The position numbers were made by a program, and so were the translations under genes. Below, in pieces: positions 23,490 through 35,397 of a stretch of DNA of 64,000 nucleotides; position 1 is the stretch's first letter, and every line of letters begins with the position of its first letter. The stretch lies in contig NW_026570225.1 of NCBI RefSeq assembly GCF_019649055.1, forward strand, positions 2,108,001 through 2,172,000. Direction: 5' to 3'. The DNA comes from Paramacrobiotus metropolitanus (lineage: Eukaryota > Tardigrada > Eutardigrada > Parachela > Macrobiotidae). The notes under the pieces were generated by a model. That model had not been told where the DNA came from. It saw only the letters and a program-made list of their open reading frames with translations, and searched no databases.

Positions 23490-26400
23490 GTAACAGAACA
23501 ACTTTTAATTTGTAACAAGGAATACGAGTACGGCTTGCAGTTAACTGCGTGTTTATTTTCATTTTCTTCGCCTTCGCACCTATACAACTGTAATAAAATA
23601 TTATGCTACAGATCATTTTACTAACAGTAATTCAGAGCAATATTAAAATCTTAGTTGCTGCTTATGCCATGATGCTATGAAATACGTGTGCTATTACTCA
23701 CATGACAAACACTACCAAATATTTGTTCAGTGTATTAAGCATCAAAGGTAAAGATATTTTTTTCGGGGCAAAAAAATATAGTGTACACAAATCATGTTCT
23801 TTAAAAGAGTAAAGAGAATAATTTTTCACCATAATTATCATGTTGCTACTGCGGTCACTACGGGTATACGATTTGCCGAAAATCATTGATGCGATTCACA
23901 GAGTAACATGTTGTTGTGCAACTAGCGCTACATAATTAATATTTTGGTTGCACAGTTTTTATACGTATTTTCTTGCTAGATCTCGCTATTTTGTTGTTAA
24001 AGCTGACTTGTAAATAACATGTATATGTAAGTATCAGTATGTAGCTGGCATCCATCATTACGCTTATGTATGGTGGTACTGATGCAGTCAGAGCGGCCAA
24101 AAGCAGATTTAACATAAAGGTTGATAATCATTTGGTGGCAGCGGGAAGCAGTTCTAGGATTCTTCTAGCACAACTAGCATCATTATTAAGTTATTAAATA
24201 CAAAACATACGATTTTGTATACTAGTAGTATTTGTATTATTTTGTATCTGTTTATACTTCGTATTTGTTTCTGAAAAAGTTGCGTTAAATAAGGACAAAT
24301 AGTTGCGTTAAAACGATTTATATATCTTAAAATTTTATATAATTACGAAGTCTGGTTCTGTATATGGTTGATTCATCAAACTTTTGAGGTTAAAGTTAAA
24401 ATCCACGATGTGCCCTGCATCTATACATTACGAATTCTTGGAAAGCAATAACATACTGTCGAAGAAAGTAACCATAAAAAAACCGCACCGACAACCCAGT
24501 TAATGCGATTTTTGAATAGGTAATTTCTTTGCGACGTTGGAAGGTACTCGACGTTGGAAATATCTACTGTGGCATGCCGAAACAGATATTTCCAACGTCT
24601 AGTAAAATAATACAACAGAAGGCTGAAAAAAATAAAAAAGCACGGCAAAAAGTTGTACAGAGTGAAAAAGGGCCATCGTCCTGACATTTGTGTATTAGTA
24701 AAGTAGTTTCCAGAAAATCACAAAGACTGCACAAAATAGAAAATTATTATTTAGTTAATGCTTGCCTAGAACTGCAAGCGCATATTACAATTTTTTTTTA
24801 AAAGTATAATGCGATACAGCACGGTACGTGCATTTGTTAAACAGAGCTTTTTTGATCCACAAGAAACTGTCAACGGAACGTGACATAATTGTACTTGTAC
24901 TAGTATTAAACGGTATTATCAGATGCCGACGGCTCCTTCGATTTTCAGTATTTACGTATTTGATTTGTGAATGAGCACAAAATGCCGTATATGAGTTTAT
25001 TATCTTATTTAAAACATTACAATCATATAAATTTTAATAATTCACAATCATAAGCCATGCCGCGCTCGGCACCTACGTCCTACATGAGGGGAAAAACACT
25101 GTCGCACAGCACACGCTCCCTGTACTTCTACTTCGTCTTCTTCTTCTACTGGTCTCGTAACTCTCGCCATCTGACTGGAGCATCATATATAACATAATAC
25201 TGTCTAACACAATATAATTTATAATATTGTATAATGTAGATAGATATAATATGTATATAATACCGTATAATGCACAGTGCCGCTTTAATTCACTGTCAAT
25301 AAAAGCATTTCGTTTCATTTTGGATTGCTTATTCCTACTGGTCCGTTCAGCCAAAATCACAACATTCATCCATGACAGCTTTTCTGGGATTTATGGAATT
25401 AGAATTTTCTACAAAAAATCTTGAAATCGGTTTCGTGAAACATACAGGTGGCTTCAACAGCATAAGCCACAAGTTGATCACCATTGTCTGATGTGACGGA
25501 GATGCGTTGAGCTTTTGCTTAAGTGTTTTGATGGATATTTTCTCTTGTTGCAGCCCGTATCCTTGTGCAGGCGCAACCCTGATTGTTCTAGACGTTAAGC
25601 AGATTAAACAGACAACAAAATATTCGTGGCTGCACTTTTGAAAAGTTGTGGCAAGTGCAGCTGGTACAGTAATATGAAATATCGAAATATTGAAATATCG
25701 AAATATTTCGTATTTGATACCGATGGCCACTGCCACTGCTTCGTAAATCTAATCTATAAAACTGTTATAGAATGTGCCTAATTGAGAGGAAGCATATAAG
25801 TTCATGTTTTGTGTCGTGCGAAATAATTTTTGCTTTGAAGAAGAGAACATTTCGGCTTTGCTGTTTAAGAGTAGCATGTATGAACTTCTTTCCCCGAAGA
25901 TATTGCACAAGCTGCGGCATGGGAGGAACATTTGAGTTAATAACTGGTAAGCTCTTTACAACGTGTGTTGCTGAATTTTGCGAAGCACATTGCGCTTTCC
26001 TATTATTTTTACGTGCATTGCTTCGATTCGAAAAACAGTTTGTAGTTTGTAGCACTATACTTGTTGCGCGTGTGCCGTTTATCGTCAGCACATGATTAAC
26101 GCAGCGTATTAAATCGAATTCAAATCTGAATTTCTTTATTAATTTTGTTTATACGTAAACTCGGATAGTTCCACAATATATGGGCAGTGCATTAGAGTAG
26201 TAGTGAAAAAAAAAACAACGCTCGTAAAAAACATAAATTATGGCTATTGAACTCATGAAATGTTCTTCTTGGTTTGCTAACTGTGCTTAAAACTAAGGAA
26301 GGAAATGGCCTTGTTTGACCCTTTTTAAATACTGGACTCAATAAATCCAAACTGGTCGTTGGAAGTGTATAATTATGATACTGCGAGTACCATTTGATTT

Positions 26401-29054
26401 GTGCGATCGCATATCTCGTAGAAATTGACCTTATTTTTGCGCATAGTTTAGATCTTGCACTTTAGGTGATGTTCGTGTTTGCTCAGCCCAACAGCGGTAA
26501 ACCACCGAGCTAATTGGCCCGCACCAGCGGCATCAAGCTAAGATAATAGCATAATATTTTAGGGTAAAGGAGCCATCTGATAAGAACAGTCTAGATAGCA
26601 GCAGCGAGCAGTTATATTAGTATAACCTTTGTATATCGTGCAAGTGATGGTTTGGAACCGAATGTACATGTACATGCATAAAAGCTGCCGGCGCCAAAAT
26701 TTCCGTGCACGGAGAAGTGAAAGAAAAGTCACGACTTAAAGTTCCACAGAGCGGCACAGTATCTGATGTAGACGGTTATATAACCTATGCGCAACAAATT
26801 TTGCGATAATTCGTCCGGTTAACGTTTAATTATTATGTAACGCTGATTAGTACTAGTCATTAACCCATCGACCTTGCAGAAACGTCAACCACGTACTCGC
26901 AGCTGGAACGTGCATCACGCACCCTGTTAGAAACAGGTAATGACCGCACCCTGTTGGAATTCGAACGCCGGCGGTCTGGATTCCAGGATGAGGTTGCTGA
27001 GACAATCAGTGACATGAAAAAGCCAAGCACACTATGTTTGGCTCCCCATCCACTGACTGACCGCGGAGCACGAAAACCCAAATGCGCAAGATGCCGGAAC
27101 CATGATGAAATGGCGTGGCTTAAAGGGCACAAGAAGAGCTGCCCCTATAAGGAATGCACGTGCGACAAGTGTATTCTCATCATGGAACGACAACGCGTGA
27201 TGGCTGCGCAGGTTTGTGAAACAGTATGCAATCGTGAACCGTGTTTTCGTTGTGGTGTATTGCCGCTTAATTATATTTGAAATCTGTGTGAACAAGGTAC
27301 AAGATCGGCCTTTCCGCCCGATAGGAATATAAATTTGTATTATTATATACGCACAATTGAGATTGTATGAGTAACCCGGCCGTGGTACCATTGTACAGGT
27401 AAACTAGCGGCTAGCGGAACAATACGTAATGCGTTAACGCAGTGTTTTGTATATTGTACATTGCCCTTTTATTAAAATTTAATAAGAAGCTATGTCGATC
27501 TACTGCATTAATTCATATTAATATTACTTTTAATAAATGCGGTATCCAGTCTGTACCTACCTTGGCATTTATAAACACCCTATGGCGGTAATTTTGCGGG
27601 AGGTTTTATTTTTCAACGTGTTTGTGGAGGGGGTCATGGTTACATATAACACCAAAACCTTAAGTTATTAGCTCAGCCGCTTTATACGACTCGTAAGAAA
27701 TGTCATTGCCCGTCTTCCCGAGACCTTGTATTAAGTAAGTAATAACAACCGCAATCCTGGTTCCACAATCTGAGTACCCGTACGGCGTACAGTGCATATA
27801 TTCTGTAGGTAGCCATGCAAAATACATAAGTACATCAAAATCAGCCGCTGCTGACCGCGGTGTCCCACTTTTATTTACCTGTAGTTCGCGTAGCAGTACT
27901 AACCGGTGCTCATACAATACAATGTCATATTGTTGGATCCAGATGGATCCAGATGGACGCGTATGTGGATCCAGATATGCTGCACCGCACTACTAAGCAT
28001 CATTAGACGTAAAGCAAGTGATTTCAAGGATTCAACAGGTTCTATTCTAATTACACAGGTTGCTCTGAAGCGTCGTCAAGCCGCCGAAGAAGCTGTTGCG
28101 ATTGGGCTGCGCGCAGCCGTTACAGATGACAATTTGGGTTACATCCCGCCAGGACCAATTTTTCCCAGCCACTCGCGCCGAGGCTCTTCTTCACTGAAAA
28201 GCCTACCTGAATCGGATTTTTGTCAGAGGCCGTTATCTCGACCGCACTCTTCAGTTTCAGTCAACGATAGCGTCTCCAACAGGAACTGCAGAAGTTCCAA
28301 TCCGTCATTGGAAGACGAAGACCTTATAGAGAATGCCACAATCATTAGCTCTCGCATACATGGACAAGAAAGTGTCATAAAACGCGCAAAAACCGAACAG
28401 CGTGCCAGTTGTGGCAGGCGCTTAGAAAGTCGTCCGGAGAAATCAAATCAAGACTCTACGGATATCGAAAACGTAAAAATCTTGAGAAAAGTATTCCCGA
28501 CTCACGCTAACGAAGTGTTATTGGAAGCTTTGAACAAGCATCATGGAAATTTGTTCCAGACATTACAGTACATGTTTTCGGAAAAAGGATGTTCGACGGT
28601 ACCGTATGAGCAAAAACCTCCACACCCGTCAAACGCTACGGCCGTCCACAGTCGATCCGGTTCAGAGAATACAAGCGGCTATCGCGATGCATACAAAATG
28701 CCCACGCTCCATGACACTGCGGTAATGAATTTTGTAAAACCGCCTTGGATGGGTGACTATCACACACACCCATTAATGGATACTCACTGGACCCTGATTC
28801 GTCCGGAAGAGTTAGTCCGGTCTACCCAATTTCCCAGTGCTATGTCACCCCTGTTCACTGCCTATCCGACGGTAACTGGTGGATTCGCCCCGCATATATC
28901 GTACCCGGACTATTCAGCTTTATTTCCTGTGCGTCACCCTTCCGAGAGATTGCTGCGCCCATCCTTTGCAAACAGTAAACTGACGAGCGAGCAGCCGGCA
29001 TACATTTATGGTATTGCGGAAACTATGCACAGCGGAAACATCAAGAGGGAATAG
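23438..29054 (+). CDS. dmrt-1: DM-domain transcription factor with DMA domain, three coding exons
   Basis: The coding exons are 23438-23489, 26880-27211 and 28059-29054, giving about 459 residues. Exon 1 ends CCAG|GTAACA after one base of a codon, and exon 2 begins after CTTGCAG with AA, restoring GAA. Exon 2 ends GCGCAG|GTTTGT in phase 0, and exon 3 follows TTACACAG. The DM domain (about residues 83-133) has CARC, RNH, HKKSC and CTCDKC, the Cys/His set of the two intertwined zinc sites, followed by [20 protein letters not shown] (CUE-like) segment is at about 266-303 ([11 protein letters not shown]...[13 protein letters not shown]). The [11 protein letters not shown] and AVAIGLRAA words resemble nematode DMD-4 and DMRT93B/DMRTA proteins. 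Such proteins are nuclear DNA-binding factors. The first ATG is chosen because the frame has a stop at 23324 and dmrt-2 also starts with an ATG-TTT. Exon 1 rests on phase and on comparison with the paralogue. Confidence 0.9.
23490..26879 (+). other. dmrt-1 intron 1
   Basis: The 3.4-kb intron is AT-rich and contains no recognisable gene. It includes a 16-bp perfect hairpin at 24550-24599 and short AAATATCG repeats near 25675-25710. Its last 320 bases, including AAGAACAGTCTAGATAG near 26580, are recognisable in dmrt-2 near 54985. Several ORFs of about 100 codons occur, but none is shared with the paralogous intron. Confidence 0.7.
24550..24599. repeat. Intronic perfect 16-bp hairpin
   Basis: GACGTTGGAAATATCT (24550-24565) pairs with AGATATTTCCAACGTC (24584-24599) over an 18-nt loop, and a TACT/AGTA extension adds four more pairs after one mismatch. 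It lies in intron 1 of dmrt-1. Confidence 0.6.
26880..27211 (+). CDS. dmrt-1 exon 2, DM domain exon
   Basis: The 332-nt exon starts at the AAACG after CTTGCAG and ends with MAAQ, the usual splice position inside the DM domain of animal DMRT genes. Residues before the domain ([17 protein letters not shown]) match no family I know but are nearly the same in dmrt-2. Reading on past 27211 gives only a short intronic tail that stops at 27280. Confidence 0.95.
28059..29054 (+). CDS. dmrt-1 exon 3, DMA domain and C-terminus
   Basis: The exon opens with [19 protein letters not shown], which completes the C-terminal recognition helix of the DM domain. Next come [10 protein letters not shown], a serine-rich stretch, the DMA segment, and a long conserved tail ([31 protein letters not shown]) ending NIKRE-stop. 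The tail is shared with dmrt-2, so it is probably functional, but I recognise no further domain. The frame is also open upstream to 27906, but that part is intron: a TTACACAG acceptor lies just before VALK. Confidence 0.94.
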   Translation, partial: VALKRRQAAEEAVAIGLRAAVTDDNLGYIPPGPIFPSHSRRGSSSLKSLPESDFCQRPLSRPHSSVSVNDSVSNRNCRSSNPSLEDEDLIENATIISSRIHGQESVIKRAKTEQRASCGRRLESRPEKSNQDSTDIENVKILRKVFPTHANEVLLEALNKHHGNLFQTLQYMFSEKGCSTVPYEQKPPHPSNATAVHSRSGSENTSGYRDAYKMPTLHDTAVMNFVKPPWMGDYHTHPLMDTHWTLIRPEELVRSTQFPSAMSPLFTAYPTVTGGFAPHISYPDYSALFPVRHPSERLLRPSFANSKLTSEQPAYIYGIAETMHSGNIKRE

Positions 29055-29192
29055 ATGCCGCGGTCATCCGTGCAGTCGATTCGAAAACCTGAGTGCGCTT
29101 GCACCTTATCCATGTAACTTCCCACCATTGCATTAATTTATGTAAGTGAATAGTCTTGAGCCGGTATAAGTGGTATCTCATCGCTGATCTGT

Positions 29193-29345
29193 CCAACGAT
29201 TGCGCTTTCCTCGATTGATGACAGTTCCTGATCTGAACCTGCACAATTTTGTGCAGGAAGTTTGCGGTTTTTTTGTTATGAAGGGTGCTACACATTTGTT
29301 TCTGCCTATAATTTTTATTGTTGCCTTGACTATTTGCTGCAATTT
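29193..29345 (+). promoter_or_regulatory. dmrt-1 conserved 3' UTR block with hairpin
   Basis: GATTGCGCTTTCCT, GATGACAGTTCCTGATCTGA and the following hairpin recur at 57675-57830 after dmrt-2. The hairpin CCTGCACAA-TT-TTGTGCAGG has a 9-bp stem. In dmrt-2 the inner TGCACA/TGTGCA pairing survives with a larger loop. Retention of a non-coding block after the stop codon suggests an mRNA-level element. Confidence 0.5.
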
Positions 29346-29611
29346 ATTAAACGTTCATAACAAATGTTTGTTTGGGTTTTTCGAAAAATATATATCGATT
29401 GCAAGTTGTTGTCACTGATGTTGCAAATCATGATTGTGTCACGTGCGAGTTACTCGTTCTCTAGTAGAGTAGGATCCATTCTGTAGCACATACAGATACT
29501 GTACTGTACTTATCTGTACCCATAAGAACGGCATTGCCGCTCTACAATAGTCCAAACCGAATTGTTTATTCTGCACCCGGACAGTGTTTTGCCGCACACA
29601 AATTCGACGCG

Positions 29612-30083
29612 CGCGAAGACATCTCGCCGCGGGACAAACGGACGCTGAGACCTTTCGGTTTTGGGACACAATGCTTTAAGACGGTTTGTCTTTGCGATAT
29701 TTGACGAAAGACATTTGATCGCGGCAGTTCACCGCAAACGAAATCGATACGATTATTTTTCACATGTTTTCTGGTTTTCTTTTGTTTTTTTTTGCTTGCT
29801 TATGTTTTCCTGCTTTTATGTTAAGGTTTTTTATGTGGTCTTTAATTTTTGTTGTCTGATGTTCACTTAAATTTTATTATGCTTCCTCTTTCATTCAGGT
29901 TTCTTAAGTTTTCTTTAATTTTCTTAGAGTTTTCCTCAAAACGGCCTCGCGAAGAAATGTCTAGCGGCGTGCTGTCCTGCCGGCGAAATGCCCGTGACGA
30001 TATGTCGCGTGGCGAGATGAATTGCCGCTAAACGTCTACGATCAAATGTCCTTCGACTAATTGTCCTAGGCGAAATGTCGCGG
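29612..30083. mobile_element. Diverged TIR element with CGAAATGTC words
   Basis: GACATCTCGCCGCGGGACAA near 29618 is inverted at the right end (GGCGAAATGTCGCGG, 30069-30083). The right half has repeated GCGAAATG(C/T)C-like words, the left half their complements, and the T-rich centre has TTTTCTTAG words. The plan resembles the CGGCC/CCTAAG family, with a different repeated word. Confidence 0.45.
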
Positions 30084-30450
30084 TGCCCTTTATTCAGCTT
30101 TACAGGCCTCCGCAAACTTTGAGAAGTACTATCCAGTGCATCCGCACATGTACAGCACATGTCGGCGATCCATGCAAAACACTGTAATGGTCATGGCAGA
30201 CAAACCCTGCGGCACTCATGCTTCTGGTCAGCACATGCCACATGGCAACATAGGTAGAAAACGATTAAACAAGAAACAATTAATTTGGAAAATTATACGC
30301 AATAATATACAAAAATCAGGGGGATCAACGGAGCCACCAGCATACCTATTTACAGAAGTGTTTTAGAGTGAAGAAAAAGCCAGGTACAGTTGACAGAGCC
30401 ACAGTTAAAAATACCTTCCCTGCTATCCATTATTCTATCAAACTACTGCT

Positions 30451-32310
30451 TTAGTCGCATCCCAAGGTCGTCCTTCCCAGTTTGAGGCAGCTTCTATGCT
30501 CAGCCGAGCGCTGGCGCCAATGCGCTTCGCAGCGCGAAGATGGTTCCTGGCACTCGTGTCCTTGAAAGGAAGCCAAGTCGAGCATATACAACGGCATCAC
30601 GATTCTGTCCCGGTTCCGAATCTTATATAGCCACACTGCTTACTTTTGGCGCCATCGTGTTACTGCTGGGGTGATTCCCAGCTGACCGTACAACTTCGGC
30701 GTTACCCGTATCCTGTCCGGTGAGGGTCCGCAAGACTACGTGTTGCCGTTTAATCAGCTTCCCTGCTCGCCCGAAGACTCCGTTGACCAGGCCAACGCAT
30801 AGTAATCTATTACTTATGTGTGGCTGGACAAAAGCGTGGCAAGGGTAACTCGCTGGTGGATGCTGACAGTGTATAATCTTCTGGATGTCCTAGTTCATGT
30901 TTCGCTTCGCTTTCTGGAACTACTTACCCTACATTTTGGATTTTAATCCAGTTCGACTCCAAGGTATAGTACGTCGCATGCTGCTTGAGTGTCAAATGCT
31001 CACCATTTAGAGCCACTACTTCCGCTTCTTTCTGCCACTGCATGCAGAAATCGCGATGCTGCGATGCGGCAATTATGCCGCCATTTAATCGTTCAGTCGC
31101 TCGTACCTTCGTTTTTCCGCTTGCGTGCATGATTATGTCATCCGGCCCGCAAATGCCTCAGTTTCACACCTGTTAATGTCCTTCTGCAAAAGGTCGTTCT
31201 TGTATAAGGTAACAACACCGGGACCGAGTCTTGTCCCCTGCCGTACACCTGATTCAACCGGTAATCAGTGGGACACGCCCTTGCTGGTCTTCGCTCTTTG
31301 CTGGCGGCCAGTTAAGCAGGAAAGAAACCACTTTGAAACAGTGCCTTCAATTCCGGTCTGCCGCAGTTTTGGCATTAAAACCTTTCGTGGTGAGTCAAAT
31401 GCTTTCTTCAGATCGAGGAAGGTTATTGCGGTTATCCTGCCATTATTGCATTACGCGATTCCACGCTTCCGTTACTTTTATTAGTTCGCATGAGTGTTCC
31501 TGGCGAAATCCAGACTGGCTACTGGAAGGCACACCGTTGGCGTTCAGGCAGTCCATCAGTTGGATCTGCACACAGCGTTCAACCACCTTTGACAGATTGC
31601 ATAACAAGGAAATTGGCCTAAAATCATCTGCGCTCGCTGCGCTTGGAACTGTTGCAAGCGGGCACACATCGGGCTACCGATCACTTCGGCCGTTTTCATT
31701 TCGGCCGCGTTCATTTCGGCCAAAGTTTTTCGGCCGCCATTCACCTCGGCCGTTATTCACTTCGGCCGTCATTCAGTTCGGCCGCCGATCACTTCGGCCA
31801 CAGTACATTTCGGCCGACGCTCTTCATTTTAGTTTGATTCACAAGAAAATGTTACCTGCGATATAAGTTTATCGGTTACTTAAAACCATTGAATCATAAA
31901 AGTGGCCGCGTTCATAATTATCATTTTGCACGCACAATTTGTTTTAGCAGTTCTTGTTTAAAAGAAACCTAAGAAACCTAAGAATCCTAAGAATCCTAAG
32001 AATCCTAAGAATCCTAAGAATCCTAAAAATCCTAAGAAACCTAAGAAACCTAAGAAACTTAAGAAAACGTCGGAAACTCAAGACACCTATGATGGCCGAA
32101 ATGTCCCGTGGCCGAAATGAGCGCTGGCCGAATTGAGTGTTAGCCGAAGTGAGCCACGGCCGAAATGAACGTTGGTTGAAGTGAACCTGTACGGCCGAAA
32201 TGTAACACGGCCGAAGTGATCGGACGCGCTTCCAGTATCTGTCAGTTCCAGCCTTCCAGGTGAATGATTATCCGCGTACGTAAGTTCGAATTTCCGGATC
32301 CGCGATATAC
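30451..32310 (-). pseudogene. CR1/L2-like LINE remnant, broken and interrupted
   Basis: On the minus strand the order is FTWKAGTDRYWKR (about 32230-32280), a 547-bp insertion, then CPLATVPSAASADDFRPISL, LCNLSKVVE and SQSGFRQEHS (31450-31667), FLDLKKAFDS (about 31390-31420), GVRQGTRLGP (about 31220), ADDIIMHASGKTKV (about 31120) and a putative C-terminal piece at 30451-30636. These are the usual reverse transcriptase blocks of jockey/CR1/L2-type LINEs. Several frameshifts and stops separate them. Confidence 0.75.
31677..32223. mobile_element. CGGCC/CCTAAG TIR element inserted in the LINE
   Basis: The ends are CCGATCACTTCGGCC and GGCCGAAGTGATCGG, a perfect 15-bp inverted repeat. Inside are arrays of CATTTCGGCC and CACTTCGGCC on the left and their complements on the right. 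The CCTAAGAA minisatellite is at 31965-32075. It interrupts a reverse transcriptase frame. No clear target duplication is seen. Confidence 0.75.
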
Positions 32311-33890
32311 TGAGGCATCGATATTATCATAATCGGAAGCAGAAATCTAAGTACATACCGCCTGTAAATATATAGATATACGAAGCACAAGGCATGGACT
32401 GTCAAACTCAATCAAACTCAAACTCACTCAGCCCGTCAAAGCAAGCAAGTCTGATTAGTTTCGATTTTTTAACAACTGCTCAAAAGCACTTTCGTGTGCG
32501 TATTTATCCATAATGCAGTTGTATTAGCGTACTCCTGGAAATCGCCAAGCTGATCTCGCTCGTCGCTGGGCTTCGCATACTTCTATTGGCTGTGTCGCGG
32601 GAAACGGGAAAGCATACCTAAAACGTTCAACCCGATTCATCGTATTTACTATTTCCCACCGGCTGACTGTTAAACATAAACCGGTTTCGTCCAAGCCGAG
32701 TGATACTGGCGAACATGGAAATGCCAATAATAAATTTTTCCGCATAAACAAAGCAACTCTTAAATCGCTGACTCCCCTGCGACGCTGTGAGTGAACTGAA
32801 GGGCAGTTGACCGTGTGCATTAGTTATAGTAGCGCATTATGCAGTAGCAAACAGCTGAGAAATCCCGCTGTGCATTTCCCGCCTGGTTTACACTTTACAC
32901 CTTTAGACAGACTGCGTTGGCCTCAACAACAGTCGATTGGCAAAGATGTTAGGAGTTTATTGGCAATGATCAGTACTTGTAAACAAATTTCACACAGACC
33001 CGGACTGCCTGCGAGCTTTTGTGAGGATATGATAGGCGGTAGGTATCTCGTCGATCCCCTCCTTTGCGGGTTGAGGAAGCTAGGGTGGGAAAAGCAGATT
33101 TTGTTTACTTCATTAAAAAAGAAAAAAATACTGATTGGTGATGTCGATTTAAGCAATTTACGCAGTGTTAAGAGTCTTGACTCCTGTCCTGACAGACACT
33201 GCCGCTTTATTTGGCGAAACGTAAGTACATAAGTATGTTTCGCAAAAGAGAAAAAAAGCGGCGTTATGACAACTCAGTGTTATGTGGTATTATAGTACTG
33301 TACACAAAGCGGCCTTTCGCCTAATTGTTGCTTCCGTTCATAAGGTTTGTGTAAATAACTGTCAAAAACATATGCGTACCTTTCCGGCGTTTCCGCCTCC
33401 TTTGAAATAAGGGTTTTTTTGGCGCATTACAGCAAGCGGAACTCAATAAAAGTTGAGATAAATGTATATTATCGCAATCGTTGTCGACGGTCCACTAAAA
33501 CATCTGTACCAGCAACATGAAAATCCTCTGCAGCAAAATTCATAAACGTGATAGCAACAGCGGCCGATAGCGTTATGCATACGTCGTTTGGGTGGGCATG
33601 CGTTACTACATGTATTTTAAGTTCAGTCTTCCGACACTTTACAGTTTACAAAAAGTATTCCACAGTGCACCGTGCAAATTATCAGTATGCGCCTGACTTT
33701 GTTATATGAATACTGTACATCTCTTGCAGGTTTTCGGCCTCTCCTGTTTGTTACCTATGTTCTCAGCTTCCACTGAGCCGATTTTGCAGCTTTAAATTTT
33801 CACAGAATCCTTTCACAACGTAGAGTAAAACAAAGCTAGTAGTTTTTTCACTCTCACAAGCAGGATAATCCCAGTGGTCACTCAAAGGCT
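32311..33890. other. Mostly unassigned; possible exon near 32850-33220
   Basis: The frame 32807-33232 is open for 141 codons. After a possible acceptor (AACAG at about 32850) it encodes LRNPAVHFPPGLHFTPL and continues to RHCRFIWRN, followed by a strong donor-like GTAAGTAC at 33222. No family is recognised and no copy occurs in block B, so it stays a weak candidate. Confidence 0.25.
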
Positions 33891-35397
33891 TGTTGCCATG
33901 GATGCCATAGGGCTAACATACGCTTGTCTGTCACCACGGCCAATTTAGGGTTTAACAAGAAACAGCTTTGGCTTCGCTTCTGCGTTTCTTGTGGACCACG
34001 TACCGAGTGAACGAATGATTCGGTTAGTTTTAGAATAAAATGAAAACTAGCAGCCAAGGCACAAGCGAAACAAACTTTAATGGCGAAAGGTCAACATTTG
34101 TAGAACCGGGCATCAGATCTAGATACTGGCCTGATCGACCTCACCTCATAAGAAAAAGTGCCAACTGCTAACGTAATAGATAATGCCAGTAAACGTCCGC
34201 TTGTTGACTAGTCACCAAACTAAATGCAGAAACAGGAAAAATTTCAGCTGATTCAAACGCAAGTTGACCGCAGAGCATTCTCGATGTCACCGGTTAAATC
34301 TAATAAACTGAAGGCGGCCTGTTGTCTTATACTCGTATTAAAATTAACTGGTTTCAAACAAATTCATAACTGCTATTAAATAACTAATGCTTCCTCGAAT
34401 ACAGTCATAACTGCTAAACTATGAAATCGTAACTACTGTCTCCTCGAACACACTGCAACTTTTGAATTTAGTCTATGTCTATTTACCCAGTCGTCAGCCA
34501 ATATTCATCCGTGCTCAGCTTGTTAACTACATCCGTAACAACCATGACGGCATAGGCTAATGTTCCTATGTCTGACCAAACGGGAAGGCCGATTTTGACG
34601 CGGTCAAGTGCGCCAGAATCGTCGCAACCACGCGGGTAATCTTGCACTATTGCCAACCGGGTGCGATTCAAGGGGGAAAACGGAGCCTCAAAAAACAAAT
34701 TGTTGCCATGGGCCTGCACGTCTCGGCTTCGGACTTCGCTCCAAACAGTGTAGTACAGTAGTTAATGCAAATTGTTAAGAACAATCCTCAGTGACGTAAA
34801 GCACATTACCGGCTACGGCACGAACAGAAACGAAAATGAATCGCCGAAATACGAAACCGATTCGGAAACCTCACGCCGCCGAATTAGCTACGGATGTAGT
34901 CCTCCGTAAACTGGTTATCTAAATCCGTAACCACGTACGTATACACGATTGATAATGTAGCCAATGTCTGGGCGAACGGCTGAACCGATTTCGACGCGGC
35001 CAAGTGCATTAGAATCGTCTCAACGGCGCGAAAATTCATACGCTATTGCGGAATCGATACGCCCCAAAGGGGAAGCAGAAGCCCCAAAAAACAAATTGTT
35101 GTCATGGGCCTCCATAGACCAACGTGAGCTAACAAATTGCATGCATTGCATGCTTTGTATCTTAGCTTTCTTTGCTTTCTTAACTTCCTTAGATTTCTTA
35201 GGTTTCTTAGGTTTTCTTAGGCTTCTTAGGCTCTTAGGTTTTTCAGGTTTTCTCAGGTTTATTATATTTTCATAATTTCTTTGCGGTCAAAATCATTTGT
35301 TGCGAAGTGTCGACTGCGGCGTAACAGACTTTCGCCAGAAAGGTCGTGTACGGATTTAGATCCCGTAAACTGGTTATTATTATAATTACAATCCTCA
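33891..35397. repeat. Degenerate dispersed/tandem repeats
   Basis: 33891-33950 (GTGGTCACTCAAAGGCTTGT, TTGCCATGGATGCCATAGG) resembles 40264-40320. 34495-34735 and 34895-35110 are diverged copies of one unit (CCAATGTCTGGGCGAACGG, AAAAAACAAATTGTTG, CATGGGCCT). A TTCTTAGG minisatellite is at 35155-35265. Confidence 0.5.

Noticed and set aside
23102-23587. 161-codon minus-strand frame over dmrt-1 exon 1
   Set aside because: The frame is not maintained in the paralogous region at 51.8-52.3 kb.
27906-28058. N-terminal extension of dmrt-1 exon 3
   Set aside because: The open frame upstream of VALK is intron: the canonical DM-domain splice junction MAAQ|VAL and a TTACACAG acceptor fall at 28058/28059.
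31231-31866. 211-codon plus-strand frame
   Set aside because: It is the antisense of a LINE reverse transcriptase joined to a TIR-element arm.
31954-32090. Telomeric repeats (CCTAA/TTAGG-like)
   Set aside because: The CCTAAG units have an irregular 8-10 base period and always sit inside the CGGCC-arm elements, so they are an internal minisatellite.
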